Part shown: positions 22,740 to 33,376 of the stretch, piece after piece
How positions within the stretch are numbered: the stretch's first letter is position 1
How the letters are laid out: every line of letters begins with the position of its first letter
Origin: Papilionanthe hookeriana x Papilionanthe teres
Lineage: Eukaryota; Streptophyta; Magnoliopsida; Asparagales; Orchidaceae
Direction: 5' to 3'
Length of the DNA stretch: 64,000 nt
NCBI GenBank assembly: GCA_022702705.1
Contig: JAKZJZ010000075.1
Span: 7,501 to 71,500 of the forward strand
Position numbers and translations under genes: made by a program
The notes under the pieces: model-generated
Told to the model about the DNA's origin: nothing
Databases searched by the model: none
Seen by the model: only the letters and a program-made list of their open reading frames with translations

Positions 22740-23780
22740 TTCATGTCTGTTAAAGATTTAAAGTTAAATTCAATATTGATTGAACTAACTTGGGTTCATG
22801 TCTGGTTGAACCTAAGTTAAATTCAATGTTGATTGAATTTAATTAACTTGAGTTCATGTCTGTTTGAACCTAAGTTAAAAGGTTTAAAGTTAAATTCAAT
22901 ATTGATTGAATTACCTTGGGTTCATGTCTGGTTGAACCTAAGTTAAATTCAATGTTGTTTGAATTTAATTAACTCGAGTTCATGTCTGTCTGAACTTAAG
23001 TTAATAGGTTTGGTTTAGGATGGACTTAATTAAATTTTAAACCTTGTTTAAATAGGATTTAAAGGTTAACCAAGCCTAATAAATTAGACTTAATGAGAAT
23101 TATAGACCATTCAAATCCATTTTAGGTAAGGTTTAAGTCTTATTCAAGTCTATTTTGTTGGACCTAAATTTAGGATTGTCTTAAGTTCATTAGGGGTTGA
23201 ACTCAAGTTCTGTTTGATTTAAGTCTAATGTAGATTAGACTTAACTTTGGTTAGGGTTGAATTTTGGTTCAATGTGGATTGGACCTAAGATTTATATTAA
23301 CTTGAGTTCAAGTTGGATTGAATTCAAGTTGGATTATGTTTAAGTTTAGGTTAGGTTCATTGTGGGTTGAACCTAAGGTTTATGTTTACTTGAGTTCAAG
23401 TTGGGTTGGACTCAAGTTAGGCTATGTTTGAGTTTAAGTTAGGTTCAATATGGATTGGAATTAAGATTAGGTTTACTTGAGTTCAAGTTGGATTAGACAC
23501 AAGTTAGGTTATGTTTGAGTTTAAGTTTGGTTTAACTTGAGTCTAATATGAGTTAGACTTAAGTTAGGTTTTGACTTAAGTTCATGTCAGGTTGAACCTA
23601 AGTTTGGTTTGTCTTAAGTCTAATGTGGGTTAGACTTAAGTTAGGTTTAGGTTTGATTTAGGTTCATGTCAGGTTGAACCTAAGTTTGGTTTAGGTTTGA
23701 CTTAGGTTCAGTGTACATTGGACTTAAGTTTGACTTAGATCTAACTAAGTTTGGTTTGACTTAATTCTAAATGGGTTAGA
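22740..23780. repeat. Hairpin repeats in LTR-B, first block
   Basis: Arms such as ACTTAAGTCTA/TAGACTTAAGT around ATGTGGGT and TTAGGTTC/GAACCTAA around ATGTCAGGTT. Homologous to 13860-15230. Confidence 0.83.
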
Positions 23781-23799
23781 CTTAAGTCAGGTTTGATTT

Positions 23800-24420
23800 T
23801 TATTAAACCTTGGTTAATTAAGGCTTAATGGTTTAATTGGATCTAATGGTTAGATCTAATTAGGGTTTGAGTTTGATTAAACCTTAGTTAGTTAAGGTTC
23901 AATGACTTAATTAGGTGCAATAGGTTAGACCTATTTAGGGTTTAAGTTTGATTAAACCTTAGTTAGTTAAGGTTTAATGGTTTAATTAGGTCTAAGGGTT
24001 AGACCTAATTAGGGTTTAAGTTTGATTAAACCTTAGTTAGTTAAGGTCTAATGGTTTAATTAGGTCTAAGGGTTAGACCTAATTGGGGTTTAAGTTTGAT
24101 TAAACCTTAGTTTTTTAAGGTCTAATGATTTAATTAGATCTAATAGGTTAGACCTAATTAGGGTTTAAGTTTAATTAAATCTTAGTTAGTTAAGGTCTAA
24201 TGGTTTAATTAGGTCTAAGGGTTAGACCTAATTAGGGTTTAGGTTTGATTAAACCTTAGTTAGTTAAGGCTTAATGATTTAATTAGGTCTAAGGGTTAGA
24301 CCTAATTAGGGTTTAGGTTTGATTAAACCTTAGTTAGTTAAGGCTTAATGGTTTAATTAGGTCTAAGGGTTAGACCTAATTAGGGTTTAGGTTTGATTAA
24401 ACCTTATGTTTAAGGAGGTT
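23800..24420. repeat. Tandem array with 12-bp hairpins in LTR-B
   Basis: About eight copies of a roughly 75-bp unit. Each has AATTAGGTCTAA with TTAGACCTAATT around GGG (example 23984-24010), and TTAAACCTTA with TAAGGTTTAA. The equivalent unit of LTR-A uses AATTAGACTT arms. Confidence 0.88.
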
Positions 24421-25085
24421 AATTAAGTTTAGTATGTCCTTAAACCAAATTAAGGGAATTTAATTTTGATTAATTAAGTTTAATATGTCTTTAAACCTAC
24501 TTAAAGGGTGTTTGGTTTTGTGTTAATTAAGTTTAATATGTCCTTAAACTTAAAGAGTTTAATTTTTATTAAACCTAATTTAGGTAAGGTCTAATGGGTT
24601 AATTAAGTTTAGTGTGTCCTTAAACTTAATTAAAGAAGTTTAATTTTTATTAAACCTAATTTAGGTAAGGTTTAATTGGTTAATTAAGTTTAGCGTGTCC
24701 TTAAACTTAATTAAAGAAGTTTAATTTTTATTAAACCTAATTTAGGTAAGATTTAATGGGTTAATTAAGTTTAGTGTGTCCTTAAACTTAATTAAAGAAG
24801 TTTAATTTTTATTAAACCTAATTTAGGTAAGGTTTATTGGGTTAATTAAGTTTAGTGTGTCCTTAAACTTAATTAAAGAAGTTTAATTTTTATTAAACCC
24901 AATTTAGGTAAGGTTTAATGGGTTAATTAAGTTTAGTATGTCCTTAAACTTAATTAAAGAAGTTTAATTTTTATTAAACCTAATTTAGGTAAGGTTTAAT
25001 GGGTTAAGTTTAGTGTGTCCTTAAACTTAATTAAAGAAGTTTAATTTTTATTAAACCTAATTTAGGTAAGGTTTAATGGGTTTAA
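24420..25085. repeat. 81-bp tandem array in LTR-B
   Basis: About seven to eight copies. Each unit holds AATTAAGTTTA with TAAACTTAATT around a GTGTGTCCT loop, and TTAAACC with GGTTTAA. I saw no counterpart array in LTR-A. Confidence 0.88.
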
Positions 25086-25737
25086 ATGTCATTTTAAGCC
25101 TTAATTGAATTTAATCTTGTCATTTTAGACTCAAGTGAGGTTTATTGTTAGCTTTATCACGAGGCTAGAATCATTTTCAAACTTAGATTGTTGATGAAAC
25201 TAGTTCAATTTTATAAAGGGTCATTTTAGGATCAAAATTATTCAATTAATAAATAATTTTAACCCTAAATTTCCAAATGTCATTCAAGATTGTTTCTATG
25301 ACTTAGAAATATTTTTCCTAGGGTCATTGTCTGCATTGCCTATCATTCCTAGTCATTTGTATTTTTATTTTCTTAATTTTTAAATTTTTATAATTATTAT
25401 TTGAAATAATTACAAAGAAACTTGAAAATTCAAGAAAAGTATCCTAGGCATGTTTTCTGTCCTTAGAAAAATTATGGAAGGTCCCTAAGAATATAAAGAT
25501 AAATGCCTCAAAGTTTCATAATTTTTTGATATGTAAATAATTTTTAATAATTAAAATACTCCAGAGAGTATTTAATTAATTAAAAATTAAATACTGAGAA
25601 TAAAATTATGATTTTGATCTCATAATTTTCTCCTCTTCAAGAGCATTCCAGAGGTATTTTTATTTTATTTTTATGACCTCTGGTTAAAAAGATATGAGTT
25701 TTTGAAGTTTGAAGGGTTAAAATGGATTTTTTTTTAA

Positions 25738-25890
25738 TTCCGCGCCGCCAAAACCTTCCACTGTCGACGCATGTCCTCGGACGCGTCGAACGGGAGGGAA
25801 GATCCCGTGCAACGGGTCGGACGGCGGACGGCGCGAAGCGGGATCTGGGCTGTCGATCTCAAACAGCGCGCGATCGGAGGGCCGAGAATA
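25738..25890. promoter_or_regulatory. GC-rich island inside LTR-B
   Basis: A CpG-rich stretch (CGCGCCGCC, GACGGCGGACGGCGCG) follows the same AT-rich TATTTTTATTTTATTTTT flank as in the alpha LTRs. It may be the promoter; this is inferred from position and conservation only. LTR-A lacks it. Confidence 0.35.
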
Positions 25891-27239
25891 TTTGAAATTT
25901 ATTTCAAAAATTCCGAAACCGTTAAACTTCAAATGTTAATATCTCACTCATTTCTTGATGAAATTGAGTGATTTTTTTTAAATGCTCATTTGGATGAGAA
26001 GTATCTATCCATACGGTGATGATACACTTTTGAGCTAGTATAGCACATGATTTATCAAAAACATGATTTATTTTGCAAAGATAAATTCCATACCTTGGCC
26101 ACAAGCAAATCAAGCTAGATCAGACTTTATGGTTGCCTTCTAGGACCCCAATGGAAGATAATTGCTGTAGCAATTTGTTCCAGAAGTCGGGCTTAGGGAG
26201 GAATTTGAAAGAGATGCTTAATTTGGGCTGTTTTTGAAAATTGATCAAATTGGCTCAAATGGGATGAAACTAAGGCATGGGATTGATCCTAAAAGATTAT
26301 GGAAGCTCTTAGGAAGAAGTTTTGTGTTGGGAGCAAGAGGGTTTGAGTATCCTATGGACCTCCCTAAATATTTTCTCCTTTCTTGCTAGTTTCGGCCATG
26401 GGGTCCTTTTATAGCAAGGGGATGGTGTTGGCTTGGCTTAGGCTATTCTAGAGGATTACTTACCTCCTCTATTATCTGATTGGGTGATCAATTGGCTGGA
26501 GATAGGCTTGGATGCTTCTCCCTAAGTTTGTCATGATGAATTTCATCTCTTTGTCTCTTGTCCATTGGCCATTGTGGGAGGTTACTTGTGAGCTGTTGTT
26601 TCACTTGCTAATGAGCTTACACCTCACTTCCTACGCTTGGCAAATGGTGACACATATGCCTAGCCTTCATCATTACCATTAACCATGGTAGGGGAGTTTT
26701 CATGTGTGGTTTTTCTCCCATTGGGTGGCTTGGGAGGTGGAGAAGATGGCCTTGTGTTGGCCGGCCACCTTAAGGAGAGGATGTGTTTAGAGTGAAGGAG
26801 GTGGTGACACCTCATCCTATGCATAACCATGGATGTTAAGCCATGGGTAATTGGCCTTAAGATGGGCTTAATTAAGTGTTAAATAAGCCTTTAAGGTGGT
26901 TTAGCCCAATTAAATATGAAGAGGCTAAAGATGATTTCATTTCTTCTTTATTTCCCATTTTAATTAATTATTTTATTAACTAAAATTGGTGGAAATTATT
27001 TTATTAATCAATTTATTAATTGAATATATTTTTAAATTAATTAATTGATTATTTTTCTCATTTTTGTTATTTTATGATTTTAATTTAATTTTCATTTTAA
27101 TTAATTATGTCATTTAATTAAAATTTTGAAAATTAAATCATTAATCATTTTAATTAATCAAAATAATTTTGAAATTAATTATTTGATTAATTTTGTTATT
27201 TTTATTTCATTTTTATCTATTTTAATCAAAATAGATAGG
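25891..27239 (-). other. Non-repetitive part of LTR-B
   Basis: No gene is visible. The last 250 bases (26980-27239) match 16740-16930 in LTR-A; the rest was deleted from LTR-A. Confidence 0.5.
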
Positions 27240-28400
27240 TGTTGACCAATTTTGACTTGGGTTGACCCAAGTTAGCCTAAATTGGTTAAATTGATTTTAA
27301 GATGTCCAACCCTTGTGATTTTGTCATTGTGGTGTTTTAAATGTGTCAGTGGGTGAAAAGGTTAATTTATGGGTCAACAGGACTGGTGATTGGGTCTAGT
27401 CTGACCAATTTGACCAAAGTTGACTTTTTAGGTTAAAAGGTTGACCTATGGGGTCAACAGGGTAGGTCATTAGGTCTGGTTTGACCAATTTGACCAAAGT
27501 TGACTTTTGGGTCAAAATGTTGACCTATGGGGTCAACAGGGTAGGCCATTAGGTCTGGTTTGACCAATTTGACCAAAGTTTACTTTTTAGGTCATAGGGT
27601 TGACCTATGAGGTCAACAGTGTAGGTCATTAGGTCTGATTTGACCAATTTGACCAAAGTTGACTTTTAGGTCAAAAGGTTGACCTATGGGGTCAACAGTG
27701 TAGGTCACTAGGTCTGGTTTGACCAATTTGACCAAAGTTGACTTTTTAGGTCAAAAGGTTGACCTATGGGGTCAACAGGGTAGATCATTAGGTCTGGTTT
27801 GACCAATTTGATCAAAGTTGACTTTTTAGATCATAGGGTTGACATATGGGGTCAACAGTGTAGGTCATTAGGTCTGGTTTGACCAGTTTGACCAAAGTTG
27901 ACTTTTTAGGTTATAAGGTTGACCTATGGGGTCAACAGTGTAGGTCATTAGGTCTGGTTTGACCAGTTTGACCAAAGTTGACTTTTAGGTCAAAAGGTTG
28001 ACCTATGGGGTCAACGAGTGTAGGTCATTAGGTCCGAGTTTGACCGGTTTGACCAAAGTTGACTTTTTAGGTCAAAAGGTTGACTATGGGGTCAACGAGT
28101 GTAGGTCATTAGGTGCAGGTTTGACCGGTTGACCAAAGTTGACTTTTTAGGTCATAGGGTTGACCTATGGGGTCAACATGGTAGGTCATTAGGTCTGGTT
28201 TGACCAGTTTGACCAAAGTTGACTTTTTAGGTCAAAAGGTTGACCTATGGGGTCAACAGGGTAGGTCATTAGGTCTGGTTTGACCAATTTGACCAAAGTT
28301 GACTTTTTAGGTCAAAAGGTTGACCTATAGGGTCAACAGGGTAGGTCATTAGGTCTGGTTTGACCAATTTGACCAAAGTTGACTTTTTAGGTCAAAAGGG
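27240..28400. repeat. 80-bp GACC array in LTR-B
   Basis: About 13 copies of a unit with GGTCAACAGGGTAGGTCATT and TTGACCAATTTGACC, homologous to 16930-18330 in LTR-A. Confidence 0.93.
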
Positions 28401-28429
28401 CATTGACTCATTGTAAAATGAGGTCAACA

Positions 28430-28481
28430 AAAGGGCCCCCAATATGTGTAGAATACTATATAAGTATTATGCACATATTGG
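28430..28481 (-). promoter_or_regulatory. Polypurine tract and adjoining hairpin of E2
   Basis: The minus strand reads ATTGGGGGCCCTTT directly before the LTR start TGTTGACC. The hairpin has outer arms CCAATATGTG (28439-28448) and CACATATTGG (28472-28481), inner arms AATACT (28452-28457) and AGTATT (28463-28468). The arms differ from those of alpha elements but the plan is the same. Confidence 0.8.
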
Positions 28482-28599
28482 CGTTGACCGAAGTGGTCTA
28501 AGAGATGTCTCATAATGATCAGGAAAGGAGGGGATGTCATATCGCTCCCAGAGGATGTCAGATGTCTTTTATGTTGGTTCTAAGAAGAGATTTTCTTCT

Positions 28600-30395
28600 T
28601 GTATTTGAAAAGAGATTTACTGGGAGGAAAAATGGATGTCATATTTCATTTTTCAAAATGTCGGTGTCGATATTTTGATAAAGGAATACCGTGATTTCCA
28701 TGTCAGGAAAGGACGTATACCCTATAACAGGAGGGAGAAAATGGATGTCATTTTCCATTTCTCAGAATGTCAATGTTAAGACTTGGTTAGAGGAAAGCCA
28801 TGATTTCCGTGTAAGGAAATGACTTATATCCAATAACCGGAGAGAGAAAATAAATGTCATTTTCTATGTCTCTCAAAATGTCGATGTCAATATCTGGTTA
28901 GAGGAAAGTCGTAATTTTCGTGTCAGGAAAGGACTTATATCCAAGAACTGAAGTGAGAAAATAGATGTCATTTTCTATTTTCCTCAAAATGTCAATGTCA
29001 ACATTCGGTTAAAGGAAAGTCGTAATTTCAGTATCAGGAAAGGATTTATATCCAATAACCGAAGAGAGAAAATAGATGTCATTTTCTATTTTCCTCAAAA
29101 TGTCAATGTCAATATTTGGTTAGAGGAAAGCCGTGATTTCCGTACCAGGAATGGACTTATATCCAATAACCGAAGAGAGAAAACAGATGTCATTTTCTAT
29201 TTTCCTCAAAATGTCGATGTCAAGACTTGGTTAAAGGAAAGCTGTAACTTCCGTATCAGGAAAGGACTTACATCCAATAACCGAAGAGAGAAAATAGATG
29301 TCATTTTCTATTTTCCTCAAAATGTCAATGTCAAGATTTGGTTAAAGGAAAGCCGTGATTTCCACATCAGGAAAGGACTTATATCCAATAACCAAAGAGA
29401 GAAAATAGATGTAATTCTCCATTTTCCTCAAAATGTCGATGTCAATATCTGGTTAGAGGAAAGCCGTAATTTCCTTATCAGGAAAGGACTTACATCCAAT
29501 AATCGAAGAGAGAAAATAGATGTCATTTTCTATTTCCCTCAAAATGTCGATGTCAATATTTGGTTAAAGGAAAGTCGTGATTTCCACATCAGGAAAGGAC
29601 TTATATCCAATAACCGAAGAGAGAAAATAGATGTCATTTTCTATTTTACTCAAAATGTCAATGTCAATATCTGGTTAGAGGAAAGCCGTAATTTCCTTAT
29701 CAGGAAAGGACTTTCATCCAATAACGGAAGATTGAAAATAGATGTCATTTTCTATTTCCCTCAAAATGTCGATGTCAATATTTGGTTAGAGGAAAGCCGT
29801 AACTTCCGTATCAGGAAAGGACTTATATCCAATAACCGAAGAGAGAAAATAGATGACATTTTCTATTTTCCTGAAAATGTCAATGTCAAGATTTGGTTAG
29901 AGGAAAGTCGTGATTTTCACATCAGGAAAGGACTTATATCCAATAACCGAAGAGAGAAAATAGATGTCATTTTCTATTTTCCTCAAAATGTCGATGTTAA
30001 TATTTGGTTAGAGGAAAGTCGTGATTTCCACATCAGGAAAGGACTTATATCCAATAAATGAAGAGAGAAAATAGATGTCTTTTTATATTTTCCTCAAAAT
30101 GTCAATGTCAAGATTTGGTTAGAGGAAAGTCGTGATTTCCACATCAGGAAAGGACTTATATCCAATAACTGAAGAGAGAAAATAGATGTCATTTTCTATT
30201 TTCCTCAAATGTCAATGTCAAGATTTGGTTAGAGGAAAGTCGTGATTTCCACATCAGGAAAGGACTTATATCCAATAACCGAAGAGAGAAAATAGATGTC
30301 ATTTTCTATTTTCCTCAAAATGTCAATGTCAAGACTTGGTTAGAGGAAAGCCATAACTCCCGTATCAGGAAAGGACTTATATCCAATAACCGAAG
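28600..30395 (-). repeat. 111-bp 3'UTR minisatellite of E2
   Basis: About 16 copies. Each unit holds AAAATAGA with TCTATTTT around TGTCATTT (29291-29314). In the copy at 28738-28760 the arms are AAATGGA/TCCATTT, a paired change. A second inverted repeat, GGAAA with TTTCC, flanks a GTCGTGA-like loop. It sits after AlkB, in the same place as the unrelated arrays of E1 and E3. Confidence 0.9.
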
Positions 30396-30442
30396 AGAGT
30401 GGCGAACTCACTAATATTTTTTTTATGGTAATATCCGCTGGG
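30396..30442 (+). other. Primer-binding-site-like relic in the 3'UTR, inverted
   Basis: The plus strand reads GAGAGTGGCGA, then AT-rich sequence, then CCGCTGGGG. These are the two halves of a TGGCGACTCCGCTGGGG site split by about 27 bases, preceded by GAGAG as at the E2 5' LTR junction. It is opposite in orientation to the element. It may be a template-switch scar or chance. Confidence 0.4.
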
Positions 30443-30445
30443 GTT

Positions 30446-30854
30446 TTGACCTATATAGGTCGAAAGATAATTCTCATATTTAATTCATAAATTATTCATT
30501 TTGTCATTTATTGATTTCAGGACCTGTCAACTTGTCACAGACAATGGGTATATATTTTTCTTCAACACTTTATTTTATTTCCATAAAAAAGTCACCAGAA
30601 CATATTTATTGCAAACAAAAGCTTACAGTACATACATATGTACATATCATATAACACGACTTGCAACAAACTACCGATATTTTACATGTCAACGACTACC
30701 GATATATCACACATCGACAACTATAGATATATTATATGTCGGGAGTTCTTCGAATCATGTTGTAGATTTGGAGATTATCAGATCGTCCATAAACATCCTA
30801 CACTCCAAAACATCATTCGTCGAACATGTTTCAGGTGTTCAGACATTTATGGAA
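30446..30854 (-). other. 3'UTR between AlkB and the array in E2
   Basis: AT-rich, no supported gene. It contains short CGATATNTNACAT-like repeats at about 30670-30740. Confidence 0.45.
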
Positions 30855-31554
30855 TCACAGCAGTTCCAAAGGCTTTAGTCCTTCGAGCTCTAGTATTGGT
30901 TGATATCCGTCTGGTCGTTTGACAGGTTTCATTCGTCGCAAGGTGATGTAGATTCGTGGCTTGTTAACACGGGGTATGCAGTGTTTTACAAAATCTTCAC
31001 CGTTCCCTTGGAACAGATGAACTGATCCTCGGGTTAAAAGGATGCGGCATGTCCCTTCAAATTCTCCAGGTCCCAAGATTTGTATCTCTCTTCCGAATAT
31101 CACAGAGCAGCGATTCATTAAAGAGAGTACAAAATGGTCTTTCAAAATCATGGCTGTCAATGTGAGGAGGGATACAATCCCCTTTATCATACATATTAAT
31201 GATGCAGCTATCGGGAACACAATCCGCAGGTATGACCTCCCAAGTAACGAGTCGTCTGATAATTTGGATTATCACAACGGGTAAAGGGTCGACTTGTTCA
31301 TGTCGTAGAATCCCAGGAAGATTTCCTTCTCTGTCTCTTGCATAGTTATAGCAACATCCGTATTGAATGGTTTGCCTACCCTTACCTCGAATCCATTTAC
31401 TAGGTTCAGAATAGGTCCTCCTTCGAAGGCGTCCAGCCCTACCATGATCTCGGGCTTCTATGACGTGGTTGATGATAGCAGCTTGTTCAGTTTCATCAAA
31501 TATTCTGGTAAAAAGTTTAAGACCATCCAGAATATTTATTGTTCTTTTATTCAC
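30855..31554 (-). pseudogene. AlkB-like 2-oxoglutarate/Fe(II) dioxygenase domain, C-terminal part of the X-AlkB ORF (E2)
   Basis: This is the best AlkB copy: about 230 codons with one net frameshift near 31128. Read in order it has INILDGLKLF, KGRQTIQYGCCYNY, then GDCIPPHIDSHDF with the metal-binding H131 and D133 of the first frame, then (in the second frame, from about 31127) FVKHCIPRV with the distal His, and RIYITLRRM with the cofactor Arg. It closely resembles plant ALKBH9/ALKBH10-type mRNA m6A demethylases. The frame continues upstream past one in-frame TAA (31567-31569) towards X. E1 carries a clear homolog although the two families have very different LTRs, so the domain was present in their ancestor or spread between them. 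Its likely job is to demethylate element RNA, an inference. Confidence 0.92.
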
Positions 31555-31566
31555 ATATTTATATTG

Positions 31567-32171
31567 TTAGAAAGTTCTCCATTCAAGGGCACGAATTCGT
31601 CTTATCTCTTCCTCTGAGTGATTCTTTTTGTCTGATACCCTCAAATACTGAGCAGGTGTGACCAATGGTGGAGTGACGACTGCTTTGCCATCCTCTTTTT
31701 CTTTAAGGTCTAGATTTGTCGTTTTCGATATTATTTCCTCAAACGGAGTATTGATAGTCCGCGATTTTAACTGACTCATATCTTCCATGTCATGTTTCTC
31801 TTGTAATTGTTTTTGTCGTTTTAGTCGTTTATTGCGATTTCGTCTTTGCGATCTGGTGAATCCTGTCGTTGGATTTTTGGTTCACGATGTTGACGCTCCT
31901 TGTACGAGGGCAATCATGAATTCGCTTCATCTGAGCTATCACTGATTGTGAAGTCATATTCTTCGGGTTGTCGGATTTTGAATTCTATCAAAGGTGTTTG
32001 CAGATTAACTTCACTGTGATTCACAAAATAAAGTAACGATCCATGATATATGGATTCAACCTGCAATAGGTCGAAATCAAAGTGAACTCTGGTCCCCGCG
32101 TCTACATGTCGACGGTCCAAGGCAAAAGTCATATTATTTCGGAATGAGAAAAATAATCTGTCTTCAGGCAT
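31567..32171 (-). pseudogene. X domain, N-terminal part of the X-AlkB ORF (E2)
   Basis: The likely start is the ATG at 32169-32171 (MPEDRLFFSFRNN). The first 85 codons form the X domain in its longest version, ending PLIEFKIRQPEEYDF, which matches PVIEFNLKSTQE of the alpha ORF1 at 63255-63695. An acidic SDSSDEANS tail is followed by a frameshift near 31900; the other frame gives TRSQRRNRNKRLKRQKQ, the same basic motif as in E1 and ORF1. A 73-codon segment (31788-31567) leads in frame into AlkB after one stop. Function is unknown; the strongly basic region suggests nucleic-acid binding. Confidence 0.72.
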
Positions 32172-32323
32172 TTTTCCTGAAAATATCAAGACAGAATATC
32201 ATTTTAGATTTTCAAATGTTTGTTTATCAAATGAAAGAGATGTGACAAAACATCAAAGATGATTTTTCGAAAGAAGAATTTATTGTCCCAGTTTATAAAT
32301 AAGTCTTTATTCATTTCCTTTTT

Positions 32324-33376
32324 TTATGTCGCGTAGTATTTCTTTAGAAAATGCCCATTGATTGGAGGTAGGATTCTTTCTCCTTGACAATCCACCAATT
32401 GGTAGGATCCTCCGGAATAAGTCTTTTCGATTACATATGGACCTTCCCATATGGGTTCGAATTTGCCACCTATCTTTCGATGAGCTAGTATAGGTCTTCG
32501 AAGAACTAAAACTAATTCACCGATTCGAAAGGTTCTAGGACGAACTAGTTTGTCATGAGCTCGTATCATTTTTGCTTGATACAATTCAAGATTCTGTTGG
32601 GCTTGCAGACGTTTGCCCTCCAAATTTTCAAGTTCTTCAAGTCGCAACTTGACATTTTCTTCTTCAGTTATTTTATCAGTTATTGCGATTCTGAGAGAAG
32701 GAATTTGGACTTCTAGAGGCAAAATGGCTTCAGAACCATATACCAAAGCAAATGGTGTAGACCGTGTTGGAGTTCGATATGTAGTTCTATAAGCCCATAA
32801 AGCTTCTATTAGTCGTTCATGCCACTGTCACGGGCTATTACTTAATGTCTTTTTCAAGATTTGCACCAATGTTTTATTGAAAGCTTCAGCTAATCCATTG
32901 GCTTTAGGGTAATAGATTGTGGAATATCTCCAGTCAATCCCATTTCTCTGGATAAAGTGATTCATTTTTGTGTTTTTGAAGGCCAACCCATTATCTGATA
33001 TGACTCTTCGAGGAATCCCAAATCTATAAACGATATGGGTTTTAAAGAAGTGGAGAACTTGTTCTGCCTTGACTTCTCGAAGGGGTATTGCTTATGCCCA
33101 TTTAGAAAAACAGTCAGTAGCTGCCAAAATAAATTTATGGCCTTTGGAGGATGGAGGATCTATAGGGCCCACTATGTCAGTACCACAGTATTCAAATGGC
33201 CATGATGCAATGGTCTGATGTAGGACATTTGGAGGTTGATGTAAAACTACTCCATGTATTTGACATTGATGACATTTCTTTGCAATGTCAAGACAATCGT
33301 CATCATTGTTGGCCAATAATAACCCATTCTTTTTATTTTCATTTTCATTTTGGGCCCAGATTGATGTGCACCACAT
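32324..33376 (-). pseudogene. Integrase core and C-terminal domain (E2)
   Basis: A single frame from 33376 to 32324 with two in-frame stops: TAA after FSKWA at about 33092 and TGA near 32830. It contains KKCHQCQIH (CC half of the zinc finger), GTDIVGPI (D67), ISDNGLAF, and GLAEAFNK as the third acidic residue. The C-terminal domain has GKFEPIWEGPY and ends LKKYYAT. At the second stop, E1 reads RNWHKK where this copy has a stop and QWHER. Confidence 0.9.

Larger units (their letters stand above)
21714..28429 (-). mobile_element. Beta-family LTR (LTR-B), 3' LTR of E2, 6.7 kb
   Basis: It starts TGGTGGCGATGG at 21714 and ends GAGGTCAACA at 28429, next to a polypurine tract. Its first 1.3 kb matches 47606-49073 closely (by eye about 6 differences in the first 250 bases, mostly transitions), so the two are the LTR pair of one insertion. 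It contains four tandem arrays and a diverged GC-rich island. Parts such as the segment near 25640-25720 align with alpha LTRs, so the families share ancestry. Confidence 0.88.

Noticed and set aside
29732..30061. Plus-strand frame encoding a 37-residue repeated peptide
   Set aside because: The 111-bp unit is a multiple of three, so any open unit gives a repeat peptide. It is antisense to the element and most units are broken.
28600..30395. CRISPR-like array
   Set aside because: Units are contiguous tandem copies with no variable spacers, in a eukaryotic retroelement.
30501..30878. 125-codon plus-strand frame beside the AlkB region
   Set aside because: It is antisense to AlkB and the 3'UTR, low in complexity, and has no homolog at the equivalent place in E1.
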